DNA of 64,000 nucleotides from JAWKWH01 sp040830725 (lineage in GTDB: Bacteria > Pseudomonadota > Alphaproteobacteria > Rhizobiales > Rhizobiaceae): positions 1-64,000 of the forward strand of contig JBFOMG010000044.1 of NCBI GenBank assembly GCA_040830725.1, written 5' to 3'. Shown here in pieces: positions 8,888 through 17,736 of the stretch. Below the pieces are notes generated by a model that made no database searches, was not told the origin of the DNA, and was given only the letters and a program-made list of their open reading frames with translations. Made by a program: the position numbers and the translations under genes. Numbering within the stretch: the first letter of the stretch is position 1; every line of letters starts with the position of its first letter.

Positions 8888-9238
8888 TTATTTCTTGCTC
8901 TTGGGCGAATTTTGATTGGCTACCGGCTCACCTTTGACCCGCACGTCGGCGAGCATGCTGCGAACCGCTGTAACCTTCGTGCCACCACCAAGGTCGACTT
9001 CCAGCTCGTGATCATTGGTGACCTTCGTCACCTTTCCGACCAGGCCACCGCCGGTGACGACCGTATCGCCTCGCCGTACGGCAGCGAGCATCTCCTCACG
9101 CTTTTTCGCCTGCTGGCGCTGCGGGCGGATGATGAGAAAATACATAACCACGAAAATCAGCACGAACGGCAGAAGCATTCCAAATATATCGCCTCCGCCA
9201 GCGCCACCCGCCTGCGCGTATGCCGGTGTAACAAACAT
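8888..9238 (-). CDS. yajC: Preprotein translocase subunit YajC
   Basis: A 116-residue small membrane protein that associates with SecDF in the Sec translocon. It has one membrane segment (IFGMLLPFVLIFVVMYFLIIRPQ, about residues 20-42) followed by the typical RPQRQQAKKREEMLAAVRRGDTVVTGGGLVGKV motif and a basic C-terminus. ATG 9238 is preceded by GGGAG at a six-base spacing, so I prefer it to the TTG at 9241. It is the first gene of the leftward yajC-secDF-Mth938-like-NDUFAF6-like operon and is divergent from the DUF815 gene, with about 200 bases between them for two promoters. Confidence 0.96.
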   Translation of the reverse strand: MFVTPAYAQAGGAGGGDIFGMLLPFVLIFVVMYFLIIRPQRQQAKKREEMLAAVRRGDTVVTGGGLVGKVTKVTNDHELEVDLGGGTKVTAVRSMLADVRVKGEPVANQNSPKSKK

Positions 9239-9435
9239 CAAATTCTCCCGGAAAATCTGTTATCCGGCGTCACCCTGCACACCGGCTTGAAAGTTGGCGG
9301 GAATATAGTCAGTCCTGACGCCTTTGCAACCAGATTAGACCGGTATTCGGGATGTCCTGCAATCGGCCGCTTTCGCCTGGATAACCGGCATGTTAAGCCG
9401 CCTGACAAATACTGCACCCGGGAACATGTACCGCA

Positions 9436-10311
9436 ATGGCTGACGAAGTTTTGAACGACATCAATCGAAATCTACAGCGTTTGGCTGATGCATTGGAACG
9501 GATGACACCCGCTGCACCCGGCCAGCCGGATTTCGGCGCGGCCGATTGTTTCATCTGGAATCCCGAATCCGAAAGGCTCGAACCTGTAAACAAGGTCAAT
9601 CGAATTGACATTTCGCTTATCCGGAGCGTCGACAGGGTACGCGACATTCTCGTCGAAAACACAGAACGCTACGCCAGCGGGTACTCGGCCAACAACGTGT
9701 TGCTCTGGGGTGCACGCGGAATGGGAAAATCATCCCTGATCAAGGCCGTTCACGCGCAGGTCAATACTTCAAGTAACTCTGGTAATAGGCTGATATTAAT
9801 AGAAATTCACCGTGAAGATATCAGCTCGTTACCGAAGCTGATGGCGTTGCTGCGTGATGCTCCGCACCGGTTTATCCTGTTTTGCGACGATCTGTCTTTT
9901 GATCATGACGACACATCCTACAAGTCACTGAAAGCGGCACTGGAGGGCGGTGTTGAGGGCCGGCCGGACAACATCATCTTCTACGCGACATCCAACCGCC
10001 GCCATCTGCTGCCGCGCGACATGATCGAAAACGAACGCTCGACAGCAATCAATCCGTCGGAAGCTGTCGAAGAGAAAGTGTCGCTTTCCGACAGGTTCGG
10101 CCTTTGGCTTGGTTTCCACAAATGTTCGCAGGACGATTATCTTGAGATGATTGACGCATATGTATCCCACTACGGGCTGGAGATGGATGCCGAACAGTTG
10201 CGTGCAGAAGCGCTGGAGTGGTCGACAACGCGCGGCAGCCGCTCCGGCCGGGTCGCCTATCAGTTCATTCAAGACCTGGCAGGACGGCTGGGAAAGAAGT
10301 TGGGCAGTTAA
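9436..10311 (+). CDS. DUF815 family AAA-type ATP-binding protein
   Basis: A 291-residue cytoplasmic ATPase of the DUF815 family. The Walker A motif LLWGARGMGKSSLIKA lies near residues 91-106, the Walker B-like segment FILFCDDLSFD near 148-158, and a sensor-1-like NIIFYATSNRRHLLPRD around 178-194. The function of the family is not established; its members are widespread in Proteobacteria as single genes. The gene runs opposite to its neighbours, between the divergent yajC operon and the convergent LysM/LytM gene. The start ATG 9436 fits the family's N-terminus; no strong ribosome site is seen. Confidence 0.9.
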   Translation: MADEVLNDINRNLQRLADALERMTPAAPGQPDFGAADCFIWNPESERLEPVNKVNRIDISLIRSVDRVRDILVENTERYASGYSANNVLLWGARGMGKSSLIKAVHAQVNTSSNSGNRLILIEIHREDISSLPKLMALLRDAPHRFILFCDDLSFDHDDTSYKSLKAALEGGVEGRPDNIIFYATSNRRHLLPRDMIENERSTAINPSEAVEEKVSLSDRFGLWLGFHKCSQDDYLEMIDAYVSHYGLEMDAEQLRAEALEWSTTRGSRSGRVAYQFIQDLAGRLGKKLGS

Positions 10312-10327
10312 CCCATCTGACCAAATG

Positions 10328-10354
10328 AAAAACCCGCCGGCGGTACCGGCGGGT
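10328..10354 (-). terminator. Rho-independent terminator for the LysM/LytM gene
   Basis: A perfect nine-base stem (10332-10340 with 10346-10354, sequence ACCCGCCGG) and a five-base loop. Read leftward it is followed by a run of five T, so it best serves the leftward peptidase gene that ends at 10401. Read rightward the T run is weak, but it may also help stop the convergent DUF815 gene. Confidence 0.8.
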
Positions 10355-10400
10355 GTTCCAACGGGCTGGAGGTCAGGACGCCCGCTTTGTTACCATTGCA

Positions 10401-11978
10401 TCATTGCAAATAGGTCATCGGATTGACCGGAACCGACTTTTCGCGAACCTCGAAGTGCAGTTTCGGAACATCGGCTGAGCCGCTCATTCCCGATTTGGCA
10501 ATTTCCTGGCCACGCTTGACCTTGTCTCCGCGTTTTACGGACAATGACGAAGCATGGCCGTAAACGGTCACGACGCCATCTTCATGGCGCACGAGCACTG
10601 TGTTGCCGAATTCTTTCAAACCATCGCCGGCATAGATGACTACGCCGTTTTCAGCCGCCTTCACAGCAGAACCGGAGGGCAGAGCAATATCAATGCCGTC
10701 GTTTTTGCGTCCACTTTCGACCTTGCCGTATGCCGAGATCACCCGGCCGCGCGCTGGCCAGCGCATCTTGCCAATGCCGGAATCATCCGGCGTATCGGTC
10801 ACCGTTGCCTTGGCTTCCTTGATAAGTTCACCGGCCTGTTTCTTCACCGGCGGCGTATATTTTGGCAACCGGTTGGTTTTGCGGCTCTTGCCAACCGCGG
10901 GACCAGCCGTCCCCGTTGCAATCGGGTCAATGCCGTCCGGCGCGTCGGCAACAACGGTTTCGCCCGCGGCAGGTATTTTAAGCTTCTGGCCGACGCGGAT
11001 CAGCCCACTCGTCAGGCCATTGGCGTTCTTGAGGCGGTCAGTCGTGGTGCCGTATTTTCGGGCGATATCATAAAGGGTGTCGCCTGAGACAACTTTATGG
11101 GTTGCGCCTTTTGCAGCGGTCTTGCTGGCAGTTCTGGATTCGTCCGAAGCGGTTACGGTGACGCGATCGCGCGTCTTTGCCGTGGCCGGCAGTACTGCCT
11201 CACGGTCCGGTTTTGGCTCCGGTTTTGGTGCTTTCCTGGTCGAATCGTCCGTCTTTTCACCGCGACCGGAATTGGCCTTGGCCACCTTTGGATGATTATC
11301 CGGTGCTGAAATCGGGGCGCTGCGCGAATAGACATAAGTCGGAATGACAATCTCGGAACCGGCTTTGACGCTGGTCGCGTTCTTGATGCCGTTGACCTTC
11401 ATGATTGCCTTGACCGGCACACCAAACCGTCTTGAAAGATTGTAGAGCGTCTCGCCGCGGCGCACGGTTACGCGCGTGCCACCGGTTGCTGTCCATCCGC
11501 CCTTGCCGTTTTCGTCTTCTTTCACATAATCCGGTTCAACCGGGCGCTTGACGGTCCCGGTTTCGATGGGATCGGTATTGCGCACCGAACCTGCCGGCTC
11601 AAGCATGGATTTCGAATTGGCATCAGTCCGGCTGCGCGAAACCTCGCGTTCGGTTCTGCTCCGGTCCACCTTCACCGGCTTGAGCTCGCTGCGATCAACA
11701 CCGTTTTGTGTCAGATCGACCGGCTTCAAAGCCTCACGATTAACCGATCCGGTATAGGTTCCGTCGGTGGAAGCAGGTTCAATCACATCGCCCGGATAGG
11801 GTTGATTAGTCTCGCCCTCGATGATGGCGCGCTGATTGGAAGTCGAGTTCGTGAACAGTCTGGTGTCGGAGAAACGGCTGACATCGGAGCTGCAACCCGC
11901 TGCCAAAGACCCCAATAAGATCAACGCCGTACCGCGTTTTAAAACTGCGATCCGGCGGCCCGACATATAGCTACGCAT
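10401..11978 (-). CDS. LysM and M23/LytM-domain lipoprotein, NlpD/DipM-like amidase activator
   Basis: A 525-residue envelope lipoprotein involved in cell wall splitting at division. It has a lipobox (LLGSLAAGC, Cys about residue 29), a long low-complexity linker, LysM 1 (about 169-214), LysM 2 (about 294-336) and a C-terminal M23 domain (405-520). Active M23 enzymes have HxGxD and HxH zinc motifs. Here the first His is replaced by Asn (KNDGIDIA) and the HxH reads KLHFEVR, while YGH is kept. Two of the zinc ligands are therefore missing, as in NlpD and EnvC, which activate amidases rather than cut peptidoglycan. The start at ATG 11978 is my choice; GTG 11993 or ATG 11966 are possible. It follows pcm in a conserved rhizobial order and ends at a terminator. 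Confidence 0.88.
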   Translation of the reverse strand: MRSYMSGRRIAVLKRGTALILLGSLAAGCSSDVSRFSDTRLFTNSTSNQRAIIEGETNQPYPGDVIEPASTDGTYTGSVNREALKPVDLTQNGVDRSELKPVKVDRSRTEREVSRSRTDANSKSMLEPAGSVRNTDPIETGTVKRPVEPDYVKEDENGKGGWTATGGTRVTVRRGETLYNLSRRFGVPVKAIMKVNGIKNATSVKAGSEIVIPTYVYSRSAPISAPDNHPKVAKANSGRGEKTDDSTRKAPKPEPKPDREAVLPATAKTRDRVTVTASDESRTASKTAAKGATHKVVSGDTLYDIARKYGTTTDRLKNANGLTSGLIRVGQKLKIPAAGETVVADAPDGIDPIATGTAGPAVGKSRKTNRLPKYTPPVKKQAGELIKEAKATVTDTPDDSGIGKMRWPARGRVISAYGKVESGRKNDGIDIALPSGSAVKAAENGVVIYAGDGLKEFGNTVLVRHEDGVVTVYGHASSLSVKRGDKVKRGQEIAKSGMSGSADVPKLHFEVREKSVPVNPMTYLQ

Positions 11979-12017
11979 AACCTGCACCCGCACATACTCG
12001 ATACAAAAACTGGTATG

Positions 12018-12033
12018 ATTAAAGCGCGTTAAT
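12018..12033. promoter_or_regulatory. Near-palindromic TTAA-type site upstream of the LysM/LytM gene
   Basis: ATTAAAGCGCGTTAAT is a near-perfect palindrome with TTAA half-sites, located about 40 bases upstream of the leftward division gene. It resembles a CtrA-type TTAA-N-TTAA site, but the spacer is six bases rather than the usual seven. A second TTAACC half-site lies at about 12044-12049 on the minus strand. This suggests cell-cycle control, as inference only. Confidence 0.3.
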
Positions 12034-12103
12034 GTTACCGGTCGGTTAAATATGCAGGTTTTTCGGCCAGTTTTTCAAATCGCAACGAGCCTGGGCTAAA
12101 CCC

Positions 12104-12757
12104 TCAAAGCGCCTCGGCAACGCCTTTGATCAACGGCTGCGCTCGGGCCTCGCCGATGTTTTCGCGCTCGAAACGGCTACCGATTTTCGTCAATTTCGCG
12201 AGCTTCTGTCTTCCGTCCCCGGGTCCGATCGGCGCAATCATGATCCCGCCGGTTGCCAGCAGATCGACAAACTTTCGCGGCAGGTTTTCAAATGCGGCCC
12301 ACGCGACAATCCGGTCAAACGGCCCTTCACCGGTCATGTTCCGCGATCCATCCATCTGCGTTGCGACCGCATTGCCCAGCCCCAGCGAAACAAAGCGCTC
12401 CTGTGCCGCTTCGGTCAGGGATTTGTAACGGTCAACAGTTTTGACCTTGGCACCAAGCCGCGCCATGACAGCGGCGGAAAATCCGCTGCCGGTTCCGATT
12501 TCGAGCACCCGGTGACCGGCAACAATGTCAAGCGAGCTTAGTATTTTAGCTTGAAAATCAACGCCCTCAATGACCTCGCCGCAAGCAATCGGCAACGATT
12601 GGCCCGACCAGATCAAGTCGGCATAATCGTCCGAGACAAACATGTGCCGCGGCACCGTTTCCAGCGCCTTGAACAGGGCATCGCTTGAAATTCCGCGGGC
12701 GCGGGCACGCAGAATAAAGGCCGCAAATCCCTCTCGATCAGCCGCCTTTGCATTCAT
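12104..12757 (-). CDS. pcm: Protein-L-isoaspartate O-methyltransferase
   Basis: A 217-residue cytoplasmic repair enzyme that methylates isoaspartyl residues using S-adenosylmethionine. Motif I of the SAM site is VLEIGTGSGFSAAVMARLG (about residues 84-102); upstream is the typical FVSDDYADLIWSGQSLPIACGE segment, and downstream the acceptor KTVDRY and FDRIVAWAAFENLP. The start is ATG 12757, which overlaps the surE stop (ATGA), so translation is coupled to surE. A longer frame going into surE is not needed. The surE-pcm pairing is a classic stationary-phase survival arrangement and is kept here. Confidence 0.94.
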   Translation of the reverse strand: MNAKAADREGFAAFILRARARGISSDALFKALETVPRHMFVSDDYADLIWSGQSLPIACGEVIEGVDFQAKILSSLDIVAGHRVLEIGTGSGFSAAVMARLGAKVKTVDRYKSLTEAAQERFVSLGLGNAVATQMDGSRNMTGEGPFDRIVAWAAFENLPRKFVDLLATGGIMIAPIGPGDGRQKLAKLTKIGSRFERENIGEARAQPLIKGVAEAL

Positions 12758-13509
12758 GCCAGGGCCTCTCCGAGATCTTTCATCACTTCGTAGGCTGTCA
12801 GATCGAGTTTCAACGGCGTCACAGCAATCCTGTTGTTCTTCAAAGCGGTCAGATCGGTCCCATTCACAAACTCGGCCGGTTTGCGGCCGAATCGCAGCCA
12901 ATAATACGGAAATCCGCGGCCATCAGCACGCTCATCGATCCACAGTCCGTGAACCAGTTTACCCTGACCGACCACTTCTGCGCCTTCAACTTCGTCCGGT
13001 GTGCAGTTTGGAAAATTCACATTCAGGAACATGCCGGACGGCAGATCGAGACCGATCAACCTCTTCAACAGTTCCGGTCCGTGTGTCTCGGCCACTTCCC
13101 AGGGGACGACACGCTCGCCGTCGAAATTGTAGGCCTGGCTGACAGCAATCGACTTGCAGCCGATCAGCGTCCCTTCCATTGCGCCGGCAATGGTGCCGGA
13201 ATAGGTCACGTCATCGGCAATGTTCGCGCCGGAGTTCACACCCGACAAGACAAGGTCCGGTGGTTCGGGCATGATCTTGCGCGCCGCCATGATGACGCAA
13301 TCGGTCGGCGTTCCGCGCAGCGCAAAATGCCTGTCGGCAACTTCGCGCAGCCGCAGGGGTTCGGAAAGGGAAAGCGAATGGGCAAGGCCGGACTGATCGG
13401 CTTCCGGCGCCACGATCCAGATGTCATCGGAGAGCTTCCGCGCCATGCGTTCCAGCACCGCCAGTCCCTCGGCGTGAATGCCGTCATCATTCGTCAGCAA
13501 AATGCGCAA
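12754..13509 (-). CDS. surE: 5'/3'-nucleotidase SurE
   Basis: A 251-residue metal-dependent phosphatase acting on nucleoside monophosphates. The metal site motif LLTNDDGIHAEGL is at the N-terminus; PEADQSGLAHSLS, GTPTDCV, LVLSGVNSGANIADDVTYSGTIAGAMEG and the AYNFD segment are all typical. The start must be TTG 13509, because it gives the invariant MRILLTNDDG opening and has GGAG six bases upstream. It sits between serS (ten bases away) and pcm, which it overlaps by four bases. Confidence 0.95.
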   Translation of the reverse strand: MRILLTNDDGIHAEGLAVLERMARKLSDDIWIVAPEADQSGLAHSLSLSEPLRLREVADRHFALRGTPTDCVIMAARKIMPEPPDLVLSGVNSGANIADDVTYSGTIAGAMEGTLIGCKSIAVSQAYNFDGERVVPWEVAETHGPELLKRLIGLDLPSGMFLNVNFPNCTPDEVEGAEVVGQGKLVHGLWIDERADGRGFPYYWLRFGRKPAEFVNGTDLTALKNNRIAVTPLKLDLTAYEVMKDLGEALA

Positions 13510-13519
13510 TTGATGCTCC

Positions 13520-14797
13520 CTATGCGGTTATCGTTTCCAATCCGCCCATATAGGGGCGAAGTACTTCGGGAACGGTGATCGAACCGTCCTCGTTTTGATA
13601 GGTTTCCATCACCGCGATCAATGCGCGGCCGACTGCAACACCCGACCCGTTGAGCGTATGGACGAATTTTGTCTGTTTCTCGCCTTCGGGTCGATAGCGC
13701 GCATTCATGCGGCGCGCCTGAAAATCGCCGCAGACCGAGCAGGACGAGATTTCGCGGTAGGCGCCCTGCCCCGGCAGCCAAACCTCGATGTCGTAGGTTT
13801 TGCGTGCACCGAAGCCCATGTCGCCGGTAGACAAAACCACGGTGCGATAATGCAGGCCGAGTTTCTCCAGCACGGTCTCGGCGCAGCGGGTCATGCGCTC
13901 GTGCTCATCGGCCGACGATTCTTGGTCCGTGACCGAGACCAGTTCGACCTTGTAGAACTGGTGCTGGCGCAGATAGCCGCGCGTGTCCTTGCCGGCCGAC
14001 CCGGCTTCGGAACGGAAACAGGCTGTGTGTGCCGTCACCCGCATCGGCAAATTTGATGCGTCGGTGATGTCTTCTGCGACCATGTAGGTCAGCGGCACCT
14101 CGGCTGTTGGTATCAACCAGCGGTCATCAGTGGTCCGAAACAGGTCATCGCCAAATTTTGGCAGCTTGTCCGTTCCGTAAGCGGCATCATCATTGACCAG
14201 CAATGGCGGCTGCACTTCCGTATAGCCATGCTCCTGGGTGTGCAGATCGAGCATGAACTGGCCAAGCGCGCGTTCCAGCCGGGCCAACCCGCCTTTCAAT
14301 ACGGCAAAGCGGCTGCCGGAAATCTTGGCCGCCGTCTCGAAATCCATTTGGCCCAGCGCTTCGCCGAGTTCGAAATGCTCCTTGGGATCGAAGGCGAAAT
14401 CTTTCTTTTCGCCGTGACGGCGGATTTCAACATTGGCCTCTTCATCCGCTCCGACCGGCACATCGTCATGGGGAATGTTGGGCAGCACGGCCAGAGCTTC
14501 ATTCAGGGCCTTGTCGAGCTCTCGCGCCCTGTCCTCGCCCAACTGGACGAACTCCTTGATCTCGCCCACTTCGGCCTTGAGCTTGTCCGCACGCTCCTTG
14601 TCGCCGGCCTGCATCGCCGCGCCAATCTCCTTTGAAGCTGAATTGCGGCGCTCCTGCGCTTCCTGCAGTTTGGCGATATGCGTCCGGCGCTCTTCGTCCA
14701 AGGCAATGATCGTCGAGGAAGCGGGCTCGGCGCCCCTGTTTTTCAACGCGCGGTCAAGCGCCTCAGGGTTTTCACGAATCCATTTGATGTCGAGCAT
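13520..14797 (-). CDS. serS: Seryl-tRNA synthetase
   Basis: A 425-residue class II aminoacyl-tRNA synthetase that charges tRNA-Ser. The N-terminal long coiled-coil arm (about residues 30-110) that contacts the tRNA is visible. The class II motif 2 region TACFRSEAGSAGKDTRGYLRQHQFYKVE and motif 3 SGVAVGRALIAVMETYQNEDGSITVPEVLRPYM are intact. It is in the order tatA-tatB-tatC-serS-surE-pcm, conserved in Hyphomicrobiales. The length is standard, and ATG 14797 starts the family's usual MLDIKWIRENPE. Confidence 0.97.
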   Translation of the reverse strand: MLDIKWIRENPEALDRALKNRGAEPASSTIIALDEERRTHIAKLQEAQERRNSASKEIGAAMQAGDKERADKLKAEVGEIKEFVQLGEDRARELDKALNEALAVLPNIPHDDVPVGADEEANVEIRRHGEKKDFAFDPKEHFELGEALGQMDFETAAKISGSRFAVLKGGLARLERALGQFMLDLHTQEHGYTEVQPPLLVNDDAAYGTDKLPKFGDDLFRTTDDRWLIPTAEVPLTYMVAEDITDASNLPMRVTAHTACFRSEAGSAGKDTRGYLRQHQFYKVELVSVTDQESSADEHERMTRCAETVLEKLGLHYRTVVLSTGDMGFGARKTYDIEVWLPGQGAYREISSCSVCGDFQARRMNARYRPEGEKQTKFVHTLNGSGVAVGRALIAVMETYQNEDGSITVPEVLRPYMGGLETITA

Positions 14798-14863
14798 GGG
14801 ACCGGTCCGGGCCGTTTAGGCAGAATTCAGATCTTCGGATGCCGTTATGGCAGAATCAAAGCG

Positions 14864-15703
14864 TCAGGATGATCCGGACGCTGGCGCCGTTTTAGCTTCC
14901 CCGTCAGCTTGCGCAAGCTGTTCCTCGCGCTTTTTCTCCACCATGCGCGCCGTCCAGATCGAAAGCTCGTAGAGCAGGATTGTCGGCAACGCCAGGCCAA
15001 GCTGGCTGACCGGGTCCGGTGGCGTCAGTACCGCTGCGACAACGAAAGCCGCCACAATGGCGTATTTGCGCTTGTCCTTCAGGCCTTCCGAACCGACCAT
15101 GCCAACCCTGGCCAATAGCGTGGTAACTACGGGTAGCTGAAATACGAGGCCGAATGAGAAGATCAGCGTCATGATCAGCCCCAGATACTCCGATACTTTC
15201 GGCAGCAGCGAAATCTGGATTTCCTGGTCTGGCCCGACCTGTTGCATGGACAGGAAGAACCACATCACCATCGGTGTGAAGAAGAAATAGACCAGACCGC
15301 CGCCGATCAGGAACAGCACCGGTGAGGCAATGAGAAACGGCAGAAATGCCCTGCGTTCGTTGCGATAGAGGCCAGGTGCAACGAATTTGTAGAGCTGGGC
15401 CGCAATAAGCGGAAATGCGAGCACAAGACCACCAAACGCGCCGATCTTGATCTGGGTGAAAAAGAACTCCTGCGGTGCCGTGTAGATGAGCTCGACCTTG
15501 TTTTCATCGAGACCGGCCCATCCAACCGCCCAAGTGAACGGAATGACCAGCAGGTTGAAAATCTGCTTGGCGAAGAAAAAGCACACCAGGAATGCCACGA
15601 AGAAACCGGCGATGGCCCACATCAGGCGGCTGCGCAACTCGATCAAATGTTCGATCAGGGGCGCGGAGGACTGTTCGATTTCGTCGATTTCTTTTTCGCT
15701 CAA
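14864..15703 (-). CDS. tatC: Sec-independent protein translocase subunit TatC
   Basis: A 279-residue polytopic inner-membrane protein that binds twin-arginine signal peptides. It shows six hydrophobic segments, the N-terminal APLIEHLIELRSRL motif (about residues 14-27), and the conserved segment LYKFVAPGLYRNERR in the first periplasmic loop region. The C-terminal tail is long and charged. Its ATG overlaps the tatB stop by four bases, so the two are translationally coupled. At least one likely Tat substrate is in this window (the TRAP binding protein at 53.8 kb). Confidence 0.97.
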   Translation of the reverse strand: MSEKEIDEIEQSSAPLIEHLIELRSRLMWAIAGFFVAFLVCFFFAKQIFNLLVIPFTWAVGWAGLDENKVELIYTAPQEFFFTQIKIGAFGGLVLAFPLIAAQLYKFVAPGLYRNERRAFLPFLIASPVLFLIGGGLVYFFFTPMVMWFFLSMQQVGPDQEIQISLLPKVSEYLGLIMTLIFSFGLVFQLPVVTTLLARVGMVGSEGLKDKRKYAIVAAFVVAAVLTPPDPVSQLGLALPTILLYELSIWTARMVEKKREEQLAQADGEAKTAPASGSS

Positions 15704-16287
15704 CTTGCCGCCCCCGTCTTCTTGCGTGTGGCGCGCTTGGCAGGCGCCTTGGAGGCAGACTTGGCGGAAGCCGTTTTACCGGCAGCGGTTTTCCTGGCGC
15801 CCGGCTTGCTGGTGGCCGTCTTGCTGCGCGAAGTGGATTTTTTTGCACCCGGTTTGGCCGCAGCTGCGGTCTTTTTCGCCGCCGGTTCCAACACCGGTTT
15901 TTCGTCAGACAGTTTGACGGGCGGCTCGGGCGCTTTAACGTCGTCAGCCGCCTTGCCAGCCGGAATTCCCGCTTTTGTTCCCGGCTTGATGGCTTCATCC
16001 AGACCGGACTTGATCTGTTCTCCCATCTTCTTCACCGGATTGAGTTCCTTGCGGATGTCGGCGGTCGGATCGAGTTTGCGGGCGTCTTCAACGATTGATT
16101 TCACATCGTCGAGTTCGGCTTCCTTCAACGCATCATCGAACTGACGGCGAAAATCACCCGCCATGGCGCGCAGTTTGTTTGTGGTCTTGCCGAAGGTCCG
16201 CAACATGCGCGGCAAATCCTTCGGGCCCACCACAACGATGAGCACAATGGCAACGATGAGAAGCTCGGGCCAGCCGATGTCAAACAT
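15700..16287 (-). CDS. tatB: Sec-independent protein translocase subunit TatB
   Basis: A 195-residue protein with an N-terminal membrane helix (MFDIGWPELLIVAIVLIVVVGPKDLP), the TatB-type Glu at position 8 and hinge GPKDLP, then an amphipathic helix (RTFGKTTNKLRAMAGDFRRQFDDALKEAELDD). The C-terminal half is a lysine- and alanine-rich low-complexity tail (KKTAAAAKPGAKKSTSRSK), common in rhizobial TatB. It lies 65 bases downstream of tatA and overlaps tatC. Confidence 0.95.
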   Translation of the reverse strand: MFDIGWPELLIVAIVLIVVVGPKDLPRMLRTFGKTTNKLRAMAGDFRRQFDDALKEAELDDVKSIVEDARKLDPTADIRKELNPVKKMGEQIKSGLDEAIKPGTKAGIPAGKAADDVKAPEPPVKLSDEKPVLEPAAKKTAAAAKPGAKKSTSRSKTATSKPGARKTAAGKTASAKSASKAPAKRATRKKTGAAS

Positions 16288-16352
16288 TATGATACGATCC
16301 GCAAAGCGCCTTGGCGCTCAAATCCGACGATCCGCAACGACGATGCGGATGC

Positions 16353-16577
16353 TCAGGATTTGCTCGCCTTTTCTTCAGCCGCCTTGACCGCTTCATCGGC
16401 ACGGTGTTCGACGGTCTTGGCATCTTCAGCCGCCGCCTCTTCTTCGCTCATGCCTTTTTTGAAGCTTTTGATGCCTTTTGCGACATCGCCCATCAGCTCG
16501 GGAATCTTTCCGCGCCCGAACAACAATAGCACAACCACCAGCACGATGATCCAGTGCCAAATCGAGAAGGTACCCAT
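16353..16577 (-). CDS. tatA: Sec-independent protein translocase subunit TatA
   Basis: A 74-residue pore-forming Tat component: one membrane helix (FSIWHWIIVLVVVLLLFG), the FGRGKIPELMGDVAKGIKSFKKGM amphipathic segment, and an acidic, alanine-rich tail. The start is ATG 16577, which has GAGG upstream at a five-base spacing; the longer open frame would begin inside the neighbouring ABC gene. It is first in tatABC. In related genomes I would expect scpB just upstream; here an ABC ATPase gene and a MITE intervene. Confidence 0.95.
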   Translation of the reverse strand: MGTFSIWHWIIVLVVVLLLFGRGKIPELMGDVAKGIKSFKKGMSEEEAAAEDAKTVEHRADEAVKAAEEKASKS

Positions 16578-16611
16578 AACAGCCTCTTTGAAACGTTTCT
16601 GTTGGAGTGAT

Positions 16612-17715
16612 CTATGCGCTTTCGCGCTGTGTTTCAAACACAAGTACGTCAGATTCGCGAATAATTAGACGAATTTCGCCCGACTCGTCCGGCAGCGACC
16701 CACAGCGCAGCCGTGCCCATAGGGGTTGCACGACCCCAGGAACAGCCAGTTCAACCATCTCGACGACGCCCAAAAAGCGCTTTGACAGCACCCGCGCCTG
16801 AATGCCTGCCCCGTTCGCGTCGCACTCTATGCCGGCAAGGCGAATGGCCACGACAGCCGGGGTTCCTTCAGCCAACCCCCCGGCATTGAATACCCCGACA
16901 GGGGTTTGGACCGCACCGTCCTTGACGACACCCTCGATGACGTTGAGCTCAGAGAAAAATCCCGCGACAAACAAATCCTTTGGTTGGTGGTACAATTCAA
17001 AACCGGTGCCCACTTGCACCACCTTGCCGCCCCGCAGCAGGGCAATGCGGTCTCCAAGCCGCATCGCTTCTTCAGCATCGTGGGTGACGATGACGGCGGT
17101 TGCGCGGCTTTGACGCAGGATAGACAGCGTCTCGGTCCGCACACGGTCCTTCAGCCGCGAATCCAGTCCTGAAAAGGGCTCGTCCATCAACAATACCGCC
17201 GGTCGCGGCGCCAGCGCCCGGGCAAGCGCCACGCGCTGTTGTTCCCCACCGGACAAGACGTGCGGGTAGACGGAGGCATAATCGGTCAACCCCACCCGCG
17301 ACAGCGCGGTCATTGCCTCGCGCTCGGCTTCCGGCTTTGTCAGCGCCGTCAGGCCGAAGCAGACGTTTTCCAGGATGGTCAGATGAGGAAACAGCGCAAA
17401 GTCCTGGAAAACCAGTCCGATTGAGCGTTGCTCTGGTGGAAGAAATACTGAGGGGCCAGCGATTTCGCGACCGTTCAGAAGCACCCGTCCGTGTGTCTGC
17501 GCCTCTATTCCCGCGGCAATCCTGAGCAAGGTTGTCTTGCCGGATCCCGAGGGTCCCAACAGGCAGAGCACTTCGCCGGGTGCGACGGCCAGATCGACAT
17601 CATGGAGCGTTTGCGCTCCGTCGGGATAGTTGTGACGGATTCCCTCAAACGCCAGCTCTGCCGCGAAGCTGACGCCTGCCGGTATAACAACCGCACTGTC
17701 TCCGAAATCTGCCAT
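16612..17715 (-). CDS. Orphan ABC transporter ATP-binding protein, FbpC/PotA type
   Basis: A 367-residue ATPase of the iron(III)/spermidine/thiamine importer class. It has Walker A GPSGSGKTTLL (about residues 54-64), the Q-loop VFQDFALFPH, signature LSGGEQQRVALARALAPRP, Walker B AVLLMDEPFSGLD and the switch His in IVTHDAEEA. A C-terminal TOBE-like regulatory domain covers about residues 250-360. No permease or binding protein is near, so the substrate is unknown; iron(III) would be the default guess. It stops 34 bases before tatA and starts 21 bases from the end of a MITE, so its promoter must lie in or beyond the MITE. It interrupts the expected scpB-tatA neighbourhood and may be an acquired gene. 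Confidence 0.85.
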   Translation of the reverse strand: MADFGDSAVVIPAGVSFAAELAFEGIRHNYPDGAQTLHDVDLAVAPGEVLCLLGPSGSGKTTLLRIAAGIEAQTHGRVLLNGREIAGPSVFLPPEQRSIGLVFQDFALFPHLTILENVCFGLTALTKPEAEREAMTALSRVGLTDYASVYPHVLSGGEQQRVALARALAPRPAVLLMDEPFSGLDSRLKDRVRTETLSILRQSRATAVIVTHDAEEAMRLGDRIALLRGGKVVQVGTGFELYHQPKDLFVAGFFSELNVIEGVVKDGAVQTPVGVFNAGGLAEGTPAVVAIRLAGIECDANGAGIQARVLSKRFLGVVEMVELAVPGVVQPLWARLRCGSLPDESGEIRLIIRESDVLVFETQRESA

Positions 17716-17736
17716 CAGATGCCCTTACAGCCCCTA

